DNA of 64,000 nt from Campylobacter concisus. GTDB lineage: Bacteria; Campylobacterota; Campylobacteria; Campylobacterales; Campylobacteraceae. The stretch spans positions 248,001-312,000 of the forward strand of contig NZ_JAAKYZ010000001.1 of the NCBI RefSeq assembly GCF_015229955.1, written 5' to 3'. Shown piece after piece: positions 63,680 to 64,000 of the stretch (position 1 is its first letter; the number at the start of each line of letters is the position of its first letter). The notes under the pieces were generated by a model. The model was not told the origin of the DNA. It saw only the letters and a program-made list of their open reading frames with translations, and searched no databases. The translations under genes and the position numbers were made by a program.

Positions 63680-64000
63680 CTACCTTATGATTTCTACGCT
63701 ATCTACGTCGATCTCTGTTTTCATAAGGTCTTTATCTATCTCGCCTCTTATTCGTAAAGGTGTATCTTCATTGACTGTTATGTTGCCCCATTTGTTATTG
63801 TCGATTTCAACAACAATAACATCACCATTTTTATCAATAAATTCATATTTGTCTGATTTTATATGTGATTTTATCTTACCTTCTAGCACAACTTTGGTGT
63901 CGTCGTTTAGTTTTAAGGCATCTTTTACGCTTATCGTTTCGCTTGGGTGCTTTGATATAAAGCCTCCAGCCATCGCAATGCTAGCAGATATTGCAGCGAT
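63680..64000 (-). CDS. BOF-family (YgiW/YdeI-like) periplasmic OB-fold protein, N-terminus cut by the window
   Basis: The frame is open to the window edge: upstream of the ATG at 63973 it reads IAAISASIAMAGGF, the end of a signal peptide, so the true start lies beyond 64000. The mature ~95 residues form the BOF fold (SVKDALKLNDDTKVVLEGKIKSHIKSDKYEFIDKNGDVIVVEID), with the N-terminal GGF/P motif typical of YgiW stress proteins. The function in stress tolerance is family knowledge only. Confidence 0.85.
   Translation of the reverse strand: MAAISASIAMAGGFISKHPSETISVKDALKLNDDTKVVLEGKIKSHIKSDKYEFIDKNGDVIVVEIDNNKWGNITVNEDTPLRIRGEIDKDLMKTEIDVDSVEIIR

Overview
The window is a chromosomal segment of a Campylobacterota bacterium, most likely a Campylobacter close to C. 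concisus. The evidence is low GC with strong use of aaa/ttt/tta codons, housekeeping blocks ordered as I recall from C. jejuni (HIT-pheS-pheT-aroA-ispH-rpsA-small membrane protein-serA; sppA-amidohydrolase-aroQ-pepQ-folK-flhF-flhG-small protein-fliA-fliM-fliY), and futalosine-pathway, CZB-chemoreceptor and selenoprotein genes. The species call is inference.

Layout. 1-28.4 kb is ordinary core: the end of a CopA-like copper ATPase, argH, a soluble chemoreceptor, translation and shikimate genes, serA, efp, a SelW-like selenoprotein whose UGA splits its reading frame, a DJ-1 protein, an RRM protein with a GluQ-like gene, and a flagellar regulation and switch block ending in a LOG protein and mnmA. 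A tRNA-Asn gene at 28417-28491 is the left boundary of a 19-kb integrated island. A 45-bp perfect copy of the tRNA 3' end and downstream DNA recurs at 47401-47445, just beyond a tyrosine integrase (46094-47251). The island carries an excisionase-like gene, a relaxase-like gene broken by an in-frame amber codon, a HigBA-like toxin-antitoxin pair and a visibly GC-richer formate/tungsten module: a cytosolic FdhF-type formate dehydrogenase (Sec141), a Tat-exported FdhA (Sec190) with FdhB, a 58-aa Tat small protein, a TorD-like chaperone, a divergent tungstate transporter (tupA / tupB-tupC), a class-V aminotransferase, FdhD and an unusual ModE-like regulator.

The module appears to be a self-contained regulon. 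A palindrome ATATGC-N7-GCATAT lies about 70-90 bp upstream of candidate -10 elements of three units (fdhF, the fdh operon, fdhD-modE). A degenerate copy lies over the tupA/tupB divergent promoter, where its 7-nt spacer is itself the -10 element. This fits a ModE-type protein activating formate dehydrogenase genes and repressing tungstate uptake. No cytochrome b subunit (fdhC) and no Sec machinery (selA, selB, selC, selD) are in the window.

From 47.5 kb the sequence is chromosomal again: a PepSY protein with a two-component system, then a minus-strand operon of a Tat-exported binding protein, a NapH-like polyferredoxin and a NifB-core radical SAM protein with no nitrogenase genes in view. Then comes a defence island: a half-size HsdS-like protein, HsdM, HsdS, a two-gene cassette resembling Kiwa (KwaA/KwaB), HsdR and a YgjP-type metallopeptidase, preceded by two near-identical palindromes. 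A tRNA with anticodon CAU, ppa and the end of a BOF-family periplasmic protein close the window.

Most notable items: the tRNA-Asn island with a selenium/tungsten formate regulon, three UGA-encoded selenocysteines with SECIS-like hairpins, the orphan NifB operon, and the Kiwa-like pair translationally coupled into a type I restriction operon.
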